Shown here piece after piece: positions 26,708 through 36,300 of a stretch of DNA of 42,632 bases. The notes under the pieces were generated by a model. It worked only from the letters and a program-made list of their open reading frames with translations, had not been told where the DNA came from and searched no databases. Numbering within the stretch: position 1 is the first letter of the stretch; every line of letters begins with the position of its first letter. Both the position numbers and the translations under genes were made by a program. The DNA is from an uncultured Muribaculaceae bacterium (lineage in GTDB: Bacteria > Bacteroidota > Bacteroidia > Bacteroidales > Muribaculaceae): contig CAJUPZ010000024.1 in assembly GCA_910588065.1 (NCBI GenBank), forward strand, positions 1-42,632, in the 5' to 3' direction.

Positions 26708-26738
26708 TTGCATTTTCAGGCAAATTTCGCTAACTTTG
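26708..26738 (+). promoter_or_regulatory. Promoter of the toxin/antitoxin-like pair
   Basis: TTG (26708-26710), 20 bases, TAACTTTG (26731-26738). Transcription should start near 26745, just before the ATG at 26763. This also rules out the in-frame TTG at 26736 as the start. Confidence 0.75.
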
Positions 26739-26762
26739 CAAACACCGAAGCGTTTATTATAT

Positions 26763-27314
26763 ATGAAGTTCGTTAGGATCATACCAAAATACAACCACCT
26801 ATGGGCTGTCAAGTCTCCTGATGAAGAAGTTGATGAGTTAACTTTATTATTCCGCAAATGGAATAATGCCGAGTATCTTCTTGATTTCTTCATGGAGAAT
26901 TTTGAAGACCTAAAAGAGTTCTTCAAAATTGAGCGCCTTGACCAAGCTGTTGGAGATACTCTTGAAGATGCGGAGGCTCTTGAGGAATTGGTGCTTGATT
27001 TTCCTTACACCGAACATCTTGATGAACTATTCAAGCCACTTGATATTACGGATACGCGAGTGTCTGAATTGACACGCGAAAAAGCCCGCAATTGGGATAG
27101 AGACCGACATGCAAGTTGGTTAAGGATTTACGCAATAAGGCTGGAACCAAATGTTTATGTCGTAACAGGAGGTGCAATCAAATTAAGCCGGACAATGCAA
27201 GAGCGTGAACATACCGCGCTCGAACTTGATAAACTAAACCGCTGCAAGGCTTATTTGAAAGCAAATGGAGTTTTTGACCAAGATAGTTTTGTTGAACTCA
27301 CTAATGAAGAATAA
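26763..27314 (+). CDS. Putative toxin-like protein paired with an XRE regulator
   Basis: The protein has 183 residues from the ATG at 26763. The N-terminal half is acidic and probably helical. The C-terminal half has SWLRIYAIRLEPNVYVVTGGAIKLSRTMQ, a strand-rich stretch resembling the core of small RelE/HigB-type nucleases; this is judged by pattern only. It is followed at once by a small XRE-family HTH gene, the order seen in HigBA modules. The N-terminal acidic half is not part of classical HigB, so the family may be distinct. AT-rich codon use sets the pair apart from its neighbours. Confidence 0.5.
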   Translation: MKFVRIIPKYNHLWAVKSPDEEVDELTLLFRKWNNAEYLLDFFMENFEDLKEFFKIERLDQAVGDTLEDAEALEELVLDFPYTEHLDELFKPLDITDTRVSELTREKARNWDRDRHASWLRIYAIRLEPNVYVVTGGAIKLSRTMQEREHTALELDKLNRCKAYLKANGVFDQDSFVELTNEE

Positions 27315-27315
27315 T

Positions 27316-27615
27316 ATGGCAAGCAAGGCAATCAAATTCTTAGAAGCTCACATGAGCGAGACCCCTTCGCGCTTTGTTGAAGAAGCTACATGGCGCAGAG
27401 AAAATGCGAGTTGGCTACGTTGGTCGCGTCAGCTTGCTGTTACCCTTATTGGTTATATGCAGGATAATGGCATGAAGCGAGCCGACCTCGCCTCTAAACT
27501 TGGAGTAACGCCACAATATGTTAGCAAACTACTTTCCGGCACTGAAAATCTTAGCTTCAAAAGCATAGCGAATATTGAGGACAAGTTAGGCATTTCTTGT
27601 TTAGTAATTTCTTAA
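27316..27615 (+). CDS. XRE-family helix-turn-helix protein, probable antitoxin
   Basis: The protein has 99 residues from the ATG at 27316, one base after the preceding stop. In-frame ATGs at 27304 and 27265 are possible but lie inside the upstream gene. The HTH is MKRADLASKLGVTPQYVSKLLSG (about residues 53-75). It probably binds its own promoter and neutralises the upstream protein. No other gene is transcribed with the pair; the next gene is on the opposite strand. Confidence 0.7.
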   Translation: MASKAIKFLEAHMSETPSRFVEEATWRRENASWLRWSRQLAVTLIGYMQDNGMKRADLASKLGVTPQYVSKLLSGTENLSFKSIANIEDKLGISCLVIS

Positions 27616-27663
27616 AACGGATAATTCCGGAGAACTTCAATACATATATCGACCGGAGGGATT

Positions 27664-28635
27664 TTAGCGGTAGAGCAGCATCAGGAGGCGGGATTTGAGG
27701 TCGTGGGGGAGCCGGTGCTCACGGACAAGGTTTGCCACGCGGCGGGCCAGGCTACGGTCGCGGAGCTGCCATGCGAGCGACAGCATGTAGCGCACCTGCT
27801 CTCTGAGGTATGGCTCCATCCCTTTCAATTCCACGCCATAAAACTGAGCCAATCTCAGCCTGCAGTCAAGGGCTCGGAAATGAAATTCAAAGGCTCGGTG
27901 CCGGTTGGTGGCGGCTGTGATGCTGTCCGGGTTGCCTACGTTATAGTCAAGCATCACTGTCGGAGAGCAAGCTGCGGAGCCGCTGTTGAGAAGCGCGGCA
28001 CACACAGGCAGGTCCTCGCATCCAAACGCCTCGTTCTCAATCATTCCGGGGGTTGCCTCAAGAGCTTCGGCAAGGAGCTTTCTGCGGTAAAGGGCTGTGG
28101 AGAGAACAATCGGCAAGCGATGGGTGATAAACCGCTCCAACACACTGCGCCCGTCGGCAATGCCTTCCTGATATGCGTACATCGGTAAGCCGTAGTCAAC
28201 AGGCAGGCCGCCCATATCAACATTACGCCACGCGCCAAAGTGAATCGCCACATCGGGATGACTGTCCATGAAATCTTTCTGCATCTGCATTCTGGAGCTG
28301 TCCACCCAGCAATCATCTCCGGCGCAATCACTTATATAAGTACCCTTGGCGGCTCTGAACGCATCAAAATAATTTCTTACAATCCCCTTGTTTGGGGCTG
28401 ACGGCAGCAGAGTGATAATCTGAGGATGCTGCCGGGCATATTGCTCGCAGACAGCTCTCGTGCCGTCCGCTGAGCCATCTTCTCCAATCACAATCTCAAA
28501 TGGAAAATCGGTTTTCTGCCCCAGCACGCTCTCTATAGCCCGGGCAATGCTACCCTCCTGGTTATAGGTGAGGATTAAGACGGAGACCGCCGGACGAGCC
28601 GCATCTAAATGTGTATCAGCCATTTTCGCACTCAT
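27664..28635 (-). CDS. Glycosyltransferase family 2
   Basis: The protein has 323 residues. It has the GT-A pattern: VSVLILTYNQEGSIARAIESVL (about 17-38), GEDGSADGT (51-59) and the metal-binding DCAGDDCW (103-110). The start at 28635 overlaps the upstream gene by 20 bases; Met5 (28623) would overlap by 8. It transfers a sugar from a nucleotide donor, with the acceptor unknown. It follows the GT4 gene in one operon, so both probably act on the same surface glycan. Confidence 0.88.
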   Translation of the reverse strand: MSAKMADTHLDAARPAVSVLILTYNQEGSIARAIESVLGQKTDFPFEIVIGEDGSADGTRAVCEQYARQHPQIITLLPSAPNKGIVRNYFDAFRAAKGTYISDCAGDDCWVDSSRMQMQKDFMDSHPDVAIHFGAWRNVDMGGLPVDYGLPMYAYQEGIADGRSVLERFITHRLPIVLSTALYRRKLLAEALEATPGMIENEAFGCEDLPVCAALLNSGSAACSPTVMLDYNVGNPDSITAATNRHRAFEFHFRALDCRLRLAQFYGVELKGMEPYLREQVRYMLSLAWQLRDRSLARRVANLVREHRLPHDLKSRLLMLLYR

Positions 28636-29842
28636 TTAGTTCGTCTGCAATCCTTGCGGCAAACTCCTCGCTGAGCCGCTGAGCATCAGCGACTGTCTGC
28701 CAGCGGACAAATGCCCCTTTGCGAAGCTCTCCGCTACGGTAATCGCTGTCGAGATAAGGAGCAATACCCCTCACAAACTCCTCTTTCTCAGGGTTTTCAG
28801 GCAGTAGTATGCCGCAGGAGTCATCAATCAGTTCCGCAATGCCGCCCACATCCGTGGCAATCACCGGTACGCCGTATGACAACGCCTCGCAGAGCGCTAT
28901 CGGCAACCCCTCCGATGAGGAAAGCATTATGTTCCAATCAACAGGCTCAGAAAGATACCGCTCCTGCACCTTGCGGTTGGAGATTGCGCCGGCAAACTCG
29001 GCCTCAAAATTGGGCAGAGTGTCATCTTCGGCTATCATATCTCTGAGCCGGTACATCAACGGACCGTCTCCGATATATATCCATTTGACGGCGGTTGCGG
29101 GGCGCGCTATGGCGATCGCTCTGACAAAGCGATAAATCATGTCCACCCTCTTGACCTCCACCGCACGCGCGCAGGTGAGGAAGGTCAGTTTACGGTCTTG
29201 AACTTTGTGGCCGAGAGATATACGTCCCGGAAAAAGTTTGACGCTACCAAGCCGCGCCACCGCTACATTAGCCGCTCCGCACGGATACTGCTGCCGGATG
29301 TGTTCCGCCCCGGCTTCTGACACAGCAAAGAGTTTTACAGCGCCACGCAGAGCGTCAGCCCGCAGCCTGCCGCCACGGCTTGTCCACACATCATAGCCAT
29401 GTGCCCGGATAATCGTGGGCATTCCGGTCATGACAGCGCCAACCCCCTGCGAATCAAACCAATAGGAATAGAGAAGAGTGCGGCACGAATCAAATCCGAG
29501 GCTTTTCAGCCTCATGCACACAGCCACAGCCGAAGCGGCGTATGTGATTTCGTCAACCTTTCCCGTGAGCAGCGACCGAAGAACCGCAGGATGAGACAGC
29601 AACATCAGCCTCAACCATTTATGCCGCAAAAGGGGATAGCGGCACAGGGCGGTGGACACTTCCACGTTGCCCAACTCGCTCAAGTCGACCCTCGGCAGCG
29701 AGCCGGGATCGAGCATCGGCATCACCACTATTTTCCGAAACCTTTTTGACAACGCCCTCAGTTCAGGCATTATAAAGGTCGGCTCGGTGAGCGTGTCGGC
29801 CGGAAAGGCGGAGGTAATCAATATGAGCGTATGGGGGAGCAT
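28616..29842 (-). CDS. Glycosyltransferase family 4
   Basis: The protein has 408 residues with a GT-B fold. The retaining-enzyme E-x7-E motif is SEGLPIALCE (Glu311 and Glu319), followed by GVPVIATDVGGIAELI. The N-terminal half carries the acceptor domain with RAHGYDVW (about 146-153). Its ATG lies two bases from a block of heptamer repeats that forms its leader, and a TAATTTTG box stands at 29969-29976 on the minus strand. It overlaps the GT2 gene downstream. Confidence 0.9.
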   Translation of the reverse strand: MLPHTLILITSAFPADTLTEPTFIMPELRALSKRFRKIVVMPMLDPGSLPRVDLSELGNVEVSTALCRYPLLRHKWLRLMLLSHPAVLRSLLTGKVDEITYAASAVAVCMRLKSLGFDSCRTLLYSYWFDSQGVGAVMTGMPTIIRAHGYDVWTSRGGRLRADALRGAVKLFAVSEAGAEHIRQQYPCGAANVAVARLGSVKLFPGRISLGHKVQDRKLTFLTCARAVEVKRVDMIYRFVRAIAIARPATAVKWIYIGDGPLMYRLRDMIAEDDTLPNFEAEFAGAISNRKVQERYLSEPVDWNIMLSSSEGLPIALCEALSYGVPVIATDVGGIAELIDDSCGILLPENPEKEEFVRGIAPYLDSDYRSGELRKGAFVRWQTVADAQRLSEEFAARIADELNECENG

Positions 29843-29844
29843 GA

Positions 29845-29968
29845 GTTTTTAGTTGGGAGTTGGGAGTTGTTAGTTGTTAGTTGTTAGTTAGGAGTTGGGA
29901 GTTTTTAGCTGGGAGGTAGCACCAACTAAAAACTAAGAACTAAGAACTAAAAACTAAGAACTAAAAAC
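29845..29968 (-). repeat. Heptamer repeat arrays in inverted arms, in the leader of the GT4 gene
   Basis: From 29845 to 29914 there are ten exact 7-base units of the form GTTNNNA (GTTTTTA, GTTGGGA, GTTGTTA, GTTAGGA; the last is GCTGGGA). From 29927 to 29968 six units of TAAAAAC or TAAGAAC follow, which are the inverse complement of GTTTTTA and GTTCTTA. The arms face each other across about 12 bases. Confidence 0.9.
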
Positions 29969-29976
29969 CAAAATTA
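29969..29976 (-). promoter_or_regulatory. -7 box for the GT4-GT2 operon
   Basis: The minus strand reads TAATTTTG. No TTG at the right distance. Transcripts from here would carry the whole heptamer array as 5' leader. Confidence 0.4.
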
Positions 29977-29997
29977 AGCTGTTTTCGGGAATAATTG

Positions 29998-30005
29998 TAA
30001 TTTTG
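29998..30005 (+). promoter_or_regulatory. -7 box for the MFS transporter gene
   Basis: TAATTTTG followed by CACC, the same eight bases and flank as at the rplU promoter. No clear -33 element. Confidence 0.45.
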
Positions 30006-30054
30006 CACCGATTTTTTTAGAACCATACTCCTCCACACCTTATTATATATAAGT

Positions 30055-31227
30055 ATGAACAAAGGATTATTTGCCCTCGCACTCGGCACATTCGCCCTCG
30101 GTATCACCGAGTTTCTGATGATGGGCATTCTCAGCAACATTGCCTCGTCGATGAGCGTGAGCGTAACCGACGCAGGGCATTTCATATCAGCCTACGCCGG
30201 CGGTGTGTGCTTCGGCGCCCCTGCCCTGCTCTTCGCCCGCAAACTGCCGCTGAAACGGCTGATGATGATTCTCGCATCGGTGATAGCTGTCGGCAACCTG
30301 TGCGCGGCCTTGTCGCCGAGCTACTGGACCTTCTTTGCCTCGCGCTTTCTCTCCGGGTTGCCACACGGCGCATATTTCGGCGTGGGAGCCATAGTTGCGC
30401 GCAAGCTTGCCGCCCCCGGCAAGGAGGTCAGCGCGGTGTCGCTCATGATAGCCGGCATGACAGTAGCCACTCTCGTGGGAGTGCCGTGCGGCACCTTCAT
30501 TGCCAACAATTTCCACTGGCGCGCGGCGTTCTTCATCGTAGCGTTTCTGGGAATATGCACTCTTGTTGCGATACGGCTGCTGGTGCGCGATGTAGGCAAG
30601 TTGCCCGACATGGGATTCAAAGGACAGTTCAAATTCCTCACCACCCTGCCGCCGTGGCTGATATTCGGTGGTGTTATCTGCGGCCAGATAGGCATCTACT
30701 GCTGGTACAGCTACATTGACCCTGTGTTGCTGCACGTCAGCGGGTTTGCCCAATCCTCCATGCCGTGGCTGATGGTTGCCGCCGGATTCGGGATGTTTGC
30801 CGGCAATCTCGCGGCGGGTCGTTTCAGCGACCACTTCAAGCCGAGCGCCGTAGCCGCGTGGGTGATGGGGGCGGCTGTGCCTGTACTGATTCTGTTCTAT
30901 TTCTTCGCTCCGGATAAGGCTGCGGCAGTTGCGCTGATGATGCTTGGCACCGCCTCCCTGTTCGGCTCTGGCAGCCCGTTGCAATCGTCGATAGTGGGCT
31001 ACTCCAAAGGGGGCGAGATGCTCGGGGCCGCTTGCATACAGGTGGCCTACAATGCCGGCAACGCCATAGCGGCCTACCTCGGAGGGCTTGTCATCAACTC
31101 CGGCCACGGCTACACAGCGCCTTCGCTCATAGGTGTGCCTATAGTTATTGCGGGAGTCATACTCCTTATTATATTATACCGCCGCAATGAGCGTCCCGGC
31201 GCTCTGCACCGTCCATACGGCGGCTGA
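30055..31227 (+). CDS. MFS transporter of the DHA1/AraJ type
   Basis: The protein has 390 residues with twelve hydrophobic segments. It begins FALALGTFALGITEFLMMGILSNIA, as in the AraJ/YdhP group of drug or sugar efflux proteins. The intracellular loop after TM2 carries FARKLPLKRLM, and SRFLSGLPHGAYFGVG is the family-typical TM4 region. It is predicted to export a small molecule by proton antiport; the substrate is unknown. A single gene between divergent GT4 and convergent rpmA. Confidence 0.88.
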   Translation: MNKGLFALALGTFALGITEFLMMGILSNIASSMSVSVTDAGHFISAYAGGVCFGAPALLFARKLPLKRLMMILASVIAVGNLCAALSPSYWTFFASRFLSGLPHGAYFGVGAIVARKLAAPGKEVSAVSLMIAGMTVATLVGVPCGTFIANNFHWRAAFFIVAFLGICTLVAIRLLVRDVGKLPDMGFKGQFKFLTTLPPWLIFGGVICGQIGIYCWYSYIDPVLLHVSGFAQSSMPWLMVAAGFGMFAGNLAAGRFSDHFKPSAVAAWVMGAAVPVLILFYFFAPDKAAAVALMMLGTASLFGSGSPLQSSIVGYSKGGEMLGAACIQVAYNAGNAIAAYLGGLVINSGHGYTAPSLIGVPIVIAGVILLIILYRRNERPGALHRPYGG

Positions 31228-31249
31228 GGAGAGGGTGGCACAATATGCG

Positions 31250-31283
31250 GCAGGGGCGGCAATCATGCGATTGCCGCCCCTGC
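31250..31283. terminator. Bidirectional terminator between the MFS gene and rpmA
   Basis: A perfect 15-base-pair stem (31250-31264 with 31269-31283) closed by an ATGC loop lies between two convergent genes. The T-tail is short on both sides. Confidence 0.8.
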
Positions 31284-31314
31284 TGTTTAACAGTTTGTGC
31301 GATAATGAGCGGGC

Positions 31315-31575
31315 TTAAGCCTCGGCGGGAGCCACATTGATATAGCGGCGTCCGTTTTTGCCCTCGCTGAACACAACCACACCATCGATGAGTGCATAGA
31401 TGGTGTGATCTTTGCCCATGCCCACATTGTTACCGGGATGGTGAACAGTGCCACGCTGGCGCTTGATGATGTTGCCGGCTTTTGCATACTGGCCACCAAA
31501 AATCTTAACTCCGAGTCGTTTGCTTTCTGACTCACGGCCGTTCTTAGAACTACCTACACCTTTTTTATGTGCCAT
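31315..31575 (-). CDS. rpmA: 50S ribosomal protein L27
   Basis: The protein has 86 residues: MAHKKGVGSSKNGRESESKRLGVK, then IIKRQRGTVHHPGNNVGMGKDHT. The N-terminal tail is unextended (no cleaved leader as in Firmicutes). It follows rplU after 20 bases. Confidence 0.98.
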   Translation of the reverse strand: MAHKKGVGSSKNGRESESKRLGVKIFGGQYAKAGNIIKRQRGTVHHPGNNVGMGKDHTIYALIDGVVVFSEGKNGRRYINVAPAEA

Positions 31576-31595
31576 TTCTTTAAGATTTTAGAGGA

Positions 31596-31916
31596 TTAAG
31601 CAACAACTTCTTTGATTAACACTTTGGAGAAGCACTGGCGGTGGCCGTTTTTACGACGATATCCTTTGCGGCGTTTCTTTTTGAAAACGATAACTTTGTC
31701 GCCCTTGACAAGGGGTTCAAGCACTTCGCAAACAACCTTTGCGCCTTCAACAACAGGAGCGCCGACTTTAACTGCGCCGTCTGCGTCTGAGAGAAGAACA
31801 CGGTCGAATTCAACTTTGTCACCTGCCTTGGCGCTCTCACCAAGATAGTGAACATACAGGAACTTCTCAGGCTCTGCCTTGAACTGCTGTCCCTGGATTT
31901 CTACAATTGCGTACAT
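31596..31916 (-). CDS. rplU: 50S ribosomal protein L21
   Basis: The protein has 106 residues from the ATG at 31916, beginning MYAIVEIQGQQFKAEPEKFL. An in-frame upstream ATG at 31964 would add 16 residues from the leader that do not match the family. KKRRKGYRRKNGHRQ is the conserved C-terminal rRNA-binding part. It is transcribed with rpmA. Confidence 0.97.
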   Translation of the reverse strand: MYAIVEIQGQQFKAEPEKFLYVHYLGESAKAGDKVEFDRVLLSDADGAVKVGAPVVEGAKVVCEVLEPLVKGDKVIVFKKKRRKGYRRKNGHRQCFSKVLIKEVVA

Positions 31917-32013
31917 CCTTTTAAATAAGATTTTACGGGTTGCTCCCGCGGGCGGCGTTGCCATTCGGCGGCCTCGCTCTTAATACGGAGCCCGGCGGGG
32001 ATAATTCAAGGTG

Positions 32014-32043
32014 CAAAATTACAACTTTTCAGGCTATTACCAA
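32014..32043 (-). promoter_or_regulatory. Promoter of rplU-rpmA
   Basis: Minus strand: TTG (32041-32043), 19 bases, TAATTTTG (32014-32021). The leader of about 90 bases is GC-rich and could fold (CCCGCGGG, GCCGCC/GGCGGC stretches), as expected for an L21-type leader; this is not shown. Confidence 0.7.
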
Positions 32044-32114
32044 AATTTGTGCAGCTTTTTTGATGCTTTTCGGATAAAATTATCGGCGGAAAACGGATTT
32101 TTTTAGTTAAAAGT

Positions 32115-32145
32115 TTGTCATATATACATAAACAGCCTATTTTTG
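32115..32145 (+). promoter_or_regulatory. Promoter of the RND efflux operon
   Basis: TTG (32115-32117, preceded by T), 20 bases, TATTTTTG (32138-32145). The leader is about 15-20 bases. No regulator gene lies beside it. Confidence 0.75.
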
Positions 32146-32167
32146 CGGAATAATTTCAAACCAATTT

Positions 32168-33250
32168 ATGGAAAAAGCAAGCTACTTACTTGCAGGACTG
32201 ATTTTAGCACATTGCGCCCTCTCCTCCTGCTCCGGCTCATCCGATAAATCCGATACCGACACCGACAGCGTGGCAACTGTGTTGCCCTCGCGCATTCCTG
32301 AGGTTAAAACCGTTGTTCTCGAGCCAAAGGTTTTCAGTCATGAGATTGTCAGCAACGGCAAGGTCAGCGCCCACGAATCCGCCGACCTCAACTTTGCCGG
32401 CAGCGATGCAATAATCTCTAAAATATATGTGAAAAACGGCGATTTCGTGCGCAAAGGTCAGCCTATAGCCTCGCTTGACCGATTCAAGCTCGAAAACCAG
32501 CTTTCCCAAAACAAAAATGACCTTGAAAAGGCGCGCCTCGAACTTGCCGACGTGCTGATAGGACAAGGCTACGACCCCGACAAACCGCAATCGGTGCCGG
32601 CTGACGTGATGAAGCTGGCGCGACTTCGCAGCGGGCTTGACCAGGCGGAAACCGTGCTGGCTAACACCACCCGCGACCTTGAGCAGGCAACCCTCGTGGC
32701 CCCATTCGACGGAGTGGTGGCCAACCTGTTTCAGAAGGCCAACAACCGCCCGAACTCTTCCGAGCCGCTGTGTCGCATCATATCCTCCGGCAGAATGGAT
32801 GTTGAGTTTCCGGTGCTCGAAAGCGAACTGCCAATCATAAAAACCGGCGATGAAGTGAGCGTCGGAGCATTCGCATCCACCGACACATATCCCGGACGCG
32901 TCACCGAAATCAACCCGCTGGTTGACAAAGACGGCCTTGTGAAAGTGAGAGCCGAGGTGAGCGGCGCAAAAAATCTCTTTGACGGAATGAATGTGAAAGT
33001 GAGCCTGTTCAGAGCCATTGACAAGCAGCTTGTTGTGCCCAAGAGCGCCGTTGTTCTCCGCTCGGGCAAGCAGGTGATATTCACCCTCAGCGGCGACAAA
33101 GCGATGTGGAATTATGTGCACACCGGACTCGAGAACATGAACGAATGCGTGGTGCTCGACGGCCTTGAACCCGGCATGGAGGTGATTTACGACGGCAATG
33201 TAAACCTCGCCCATGAAGCCCCGGTGAAAGTGGTGGCCGCCGGCAACTGA
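32168..33250 (+). CDS. RND efflux periplasmic adaptor (membrane fusion lipoprotein)
   Basis: The protein has 360 residues. The SPII signal ends in LSSC. The biotinyl-lipoyl halves are IISKIYVKNGDFVRKGQPIASLD (about 78-100) and LVAPFDGVVANLF (about 176-188). They enclose a coiled-coil hairpin (QNKNDLEKARLELA; RSGLDQAETVLANTTRDLEQ). A beta-barrel and membrane-proximal domain follow (FPVLESELPIIKTGDEVSV). It bridges the RND pump and the TolC-type channel. It is the first gene of the operon. Confidence 0.9.
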   Translation: MEKASYLLAGLILAHCALSSCSGSSDKSDTDTDSVATVLPSRIPEVKTVVLEPKVFSHEIVSNGKVSAHESADLNFAGSDAIISKIYVKNGDFVRKGQPIASLDRFKLENQLSQNKNDLEKARLELADVLIGQGYDPDKPQSVPADVMKLARLRSGLDQAETVLANTTRDLEQATLVAPFDGVVANLFQKANNRPNSSEPLCRIISSGRMDVEFPVLESELPIIKTGDEVSVGAFASTDTYPGRVTEINPLVDKDGLVKVRAEVSGAKNLFDGMNVKVSLFRAIDKQLVVPKSAVVLRSGKQVIFTLSGDKAMWNYVHTGLENMNECVVLDGLEPGMEVIYDGNVNLAHEAPVKVVAAGN

Positions 33251-33322
33251 CCTCCGGCTTCCTGCTCCGCCAATATTTTATAACTCACTGATTCTACCGC
33301 TAATTCACTGACATACAATTCC

Positions 33323-36300
33323 GTGGTACACTTTCTTCTCAAACGGCCAATTGCCGTGCTGATGGCTTTCCTCGCCTGCACAATCGTGGGACTGGTGACA
33401 TATTTCTCGCTCCCGGTGTCGCTGCTCCCCTCGATTGCCATTCCTCATATCACCGTGCAGGTGACCGGCGACAACACCGGCGCCAGAGAGCTCGAAAACA
33501 ATGTCACCTCCGTTGTGCGCCGGCAACTGCTGCAGGTTGGCGGCCTCAATGAAATCCGCAGCGAAACACGCGACGGCATGGGCATAATACAACTCGAATT
33601 TGAATACGGAGTCAATACCGACCTCGCATTCATTGAGGTGAACGAGAAGATCGACGCCGCCATGAATTCGTTGCCGAAGGACACAAAGCGTCCCAAGGCC
33701 ATCAAAGCGAGCGCCACAGACATTCCGGTGCTGTATCTCAACATGACCCTGCGCGACAACCGCCCGTTCACCGAGCCGGACGAAGCCGCGTTTCTGAACA
33801 TGTGCGAGCTCGCCGAGAATGTGGTGCGCAGACGCATAGAGCAATTGCCGGAGATAGCGATGGCCGACATTACAGGCATCCCATCGCGCGAGCTCAGCAT
33901 TGTGCCCGACCCCGACAAAATGAAGGTGGCAGGCATAACCATCGAGGATATTGAGAGCGCCCTGACAGCAAACAACGTGGAGCCCGGCTCCATGACCGTG
34001 CGCGACGGCTACTACGAGTATAATGTCCACATCTCAAACCAGCTGCGCACGGTGGAGGATGTGCAGAACATCTTCATCCGCACCAAAGACAGGATGGAGC
34101 GCCTCGGCGACTTCTGCCGCATAGCCATTGTGGCCGCAAACGAGGAGGGATTCTCCTACTCCAACGGCAAGCGGGCCGTGACAATCGCCATCATCAAGCA
34201 GAGCGAGGAGAATATGGACCGCATGAAAGAGGCGCTCGCATCTGTAACCGACTATTTCTCAAGCCTGTACCCCGACATTGAATTCGTGCAGAGCCGCAAC
34301 CAGACCGAGCTACTCGACTACACCATCAGCAACCTCGTGCAAAACCTCATTCTCGGCTTCATTCTCGTGTTCATAGTCACAGCGATATTCATGGGCGAGG
34401 CGCGCTCGAGCATCATCATCGGCTCAAGCATCATTGTGGCGATAATCATCACCTTCCTGCTGTTCTACCTGTTCCATGTGTCGCTCAACATCATCTCGCT
34501 CTCCGGCCTGATTCTCGCCGTGGGCATGATGATTGACAACTCTGTGATTGTCACCGAGAACATCACCCAGTATCGCCACCGCGGCATGACCCTTCTGAAA
34601 TCATGCGACCTCGGCACATCCGAGATGATAACACCGATGCTCAGCTCATCGCTCACAACAGTGGCGGTGTTTCTCCCCCTGATTTTCATGAGCGGCATAG
34701 CCGGGGCAATCTTCACCGATCAGGCTTTCTCCATCACCGCCGGACTCGCCGTAAGCTACATTGTCGGCATTATGCTGCTGCCGGTGATATATATGATTGT
34801 GTACGGCCGAAAGGCGCGGAAGCACAAGCAGCCGACCGACATAAAATCAAGCAGGCTGTCCGGGCGTATAAACAGCTGGATGGACAAGGTGTACACCCGA
34901 ATAATCGACTTCGTCTTCGCCCGCAAATGGTTGTTCATCATCATTATAGCCCTCATCATACCGCTGTGTGTGGTGATGTTCTTCGTGCTCCCTGTCGAGC
35001 GTATGCCGGAAATAGACCAGAGCGAGGCCATTGTAAAAGTGGAATGGAACGAGAACATCAATGTGGACGAGAACGCCGCAAGGGTGAACGCAGTGCTCAG
35101 CGGCCTCGACTCCACCGTAGTGATGCACTCGGCATACATTGGCGTGCAGGACTTCCTGCTCGACGCCGGCAGCGAGCTTTCACCCTCCGAAGCCGAGATT
35201 TACATAAAAACAGCCTCCACTTCCGACATCGGCCCGGCGCAGAAACGCATCACAGAGCTTCTGCAACAGAAATACCCCTCGGCTCTGGCCACTTTCTCGC
35301 CCCCGGAAAACATCTTCGAAAAGATATTCGCATCCGGCGAGGCTGACCTCGAGGCCCGCCTGAGCTCCGCCGACAGAGCCAAGACCGCCGATGTGGAAAC
35401 TCTGCTCAGGCTTGAGCGCGACATAGAGCAGGCAACCGGCATACAGTCGTCCGGCGTGCCGCTCCGCGACCGCATAAACATTATCATAGACCGCGAGAAG
35501 CTGCTTGTGTACCGCGTAGACTTCAGCTCGGTGTCGCGGGCACTCCGCACAGCCTTCAAGAGCAACAGCGTGTCAACTCTCCGCTCCTTCCAGCAATACC
35601 TGCCCATTGGCATCAGCGGCGAGGGAAACACCGTGGAGTCAATCCTCGCAACAACCATGATAGAGACCCGACCCGACGACAAGGGCGTGAAAAGCGAGAT
35701 TCCGCTGAAATACCTCGTGAGCGTTGTCCGCGACCAGGACATCAAGAATATCTCGGCCGGCAGAAACGGCGAATTTGTGCCGCTCGACTATTACGACATC
35801 CCCGACCCGCAGGCCACTATGAACAGCATATCGGCAACCATCGACAAAACTCCCGGCTGGGAAGCCGATTTCACCGGCAGCATTTTCTCCAACGCCAGGA
35901 TGATGAACGAAATGGTGGTGATTCTCGCAATCTCCATACTGCTGATGTACTTCATCCTCTGCGCCCAGTTCGAAAGCTTCCTCCAGCCGCTCATTGTGCT
36001 GCTCGAAATACCGCTTGACATCGCTTTCGCACTGATAACTCTCTGGATCTGCGGCCACACCCTCAACCTCATGAGCGCCATCGGCATCATCGTCACCTGC
36101 GGCATCGTGGTCAACGACTCTATCCTGAAGCTCGACGCCATAAACGAGCTGCGAAAGGCCGGAACTCCCCTCACCGAAGCTATCCACACCGCCGGACTCA
36201 GACGACTGCGACCCATCATTATGACCTCGCTCACAACGATATTCGCCATGGTGCCGACCCTGTTCACCTCCGACATGGGCTCCGAACTGCAGCGCCCGCT

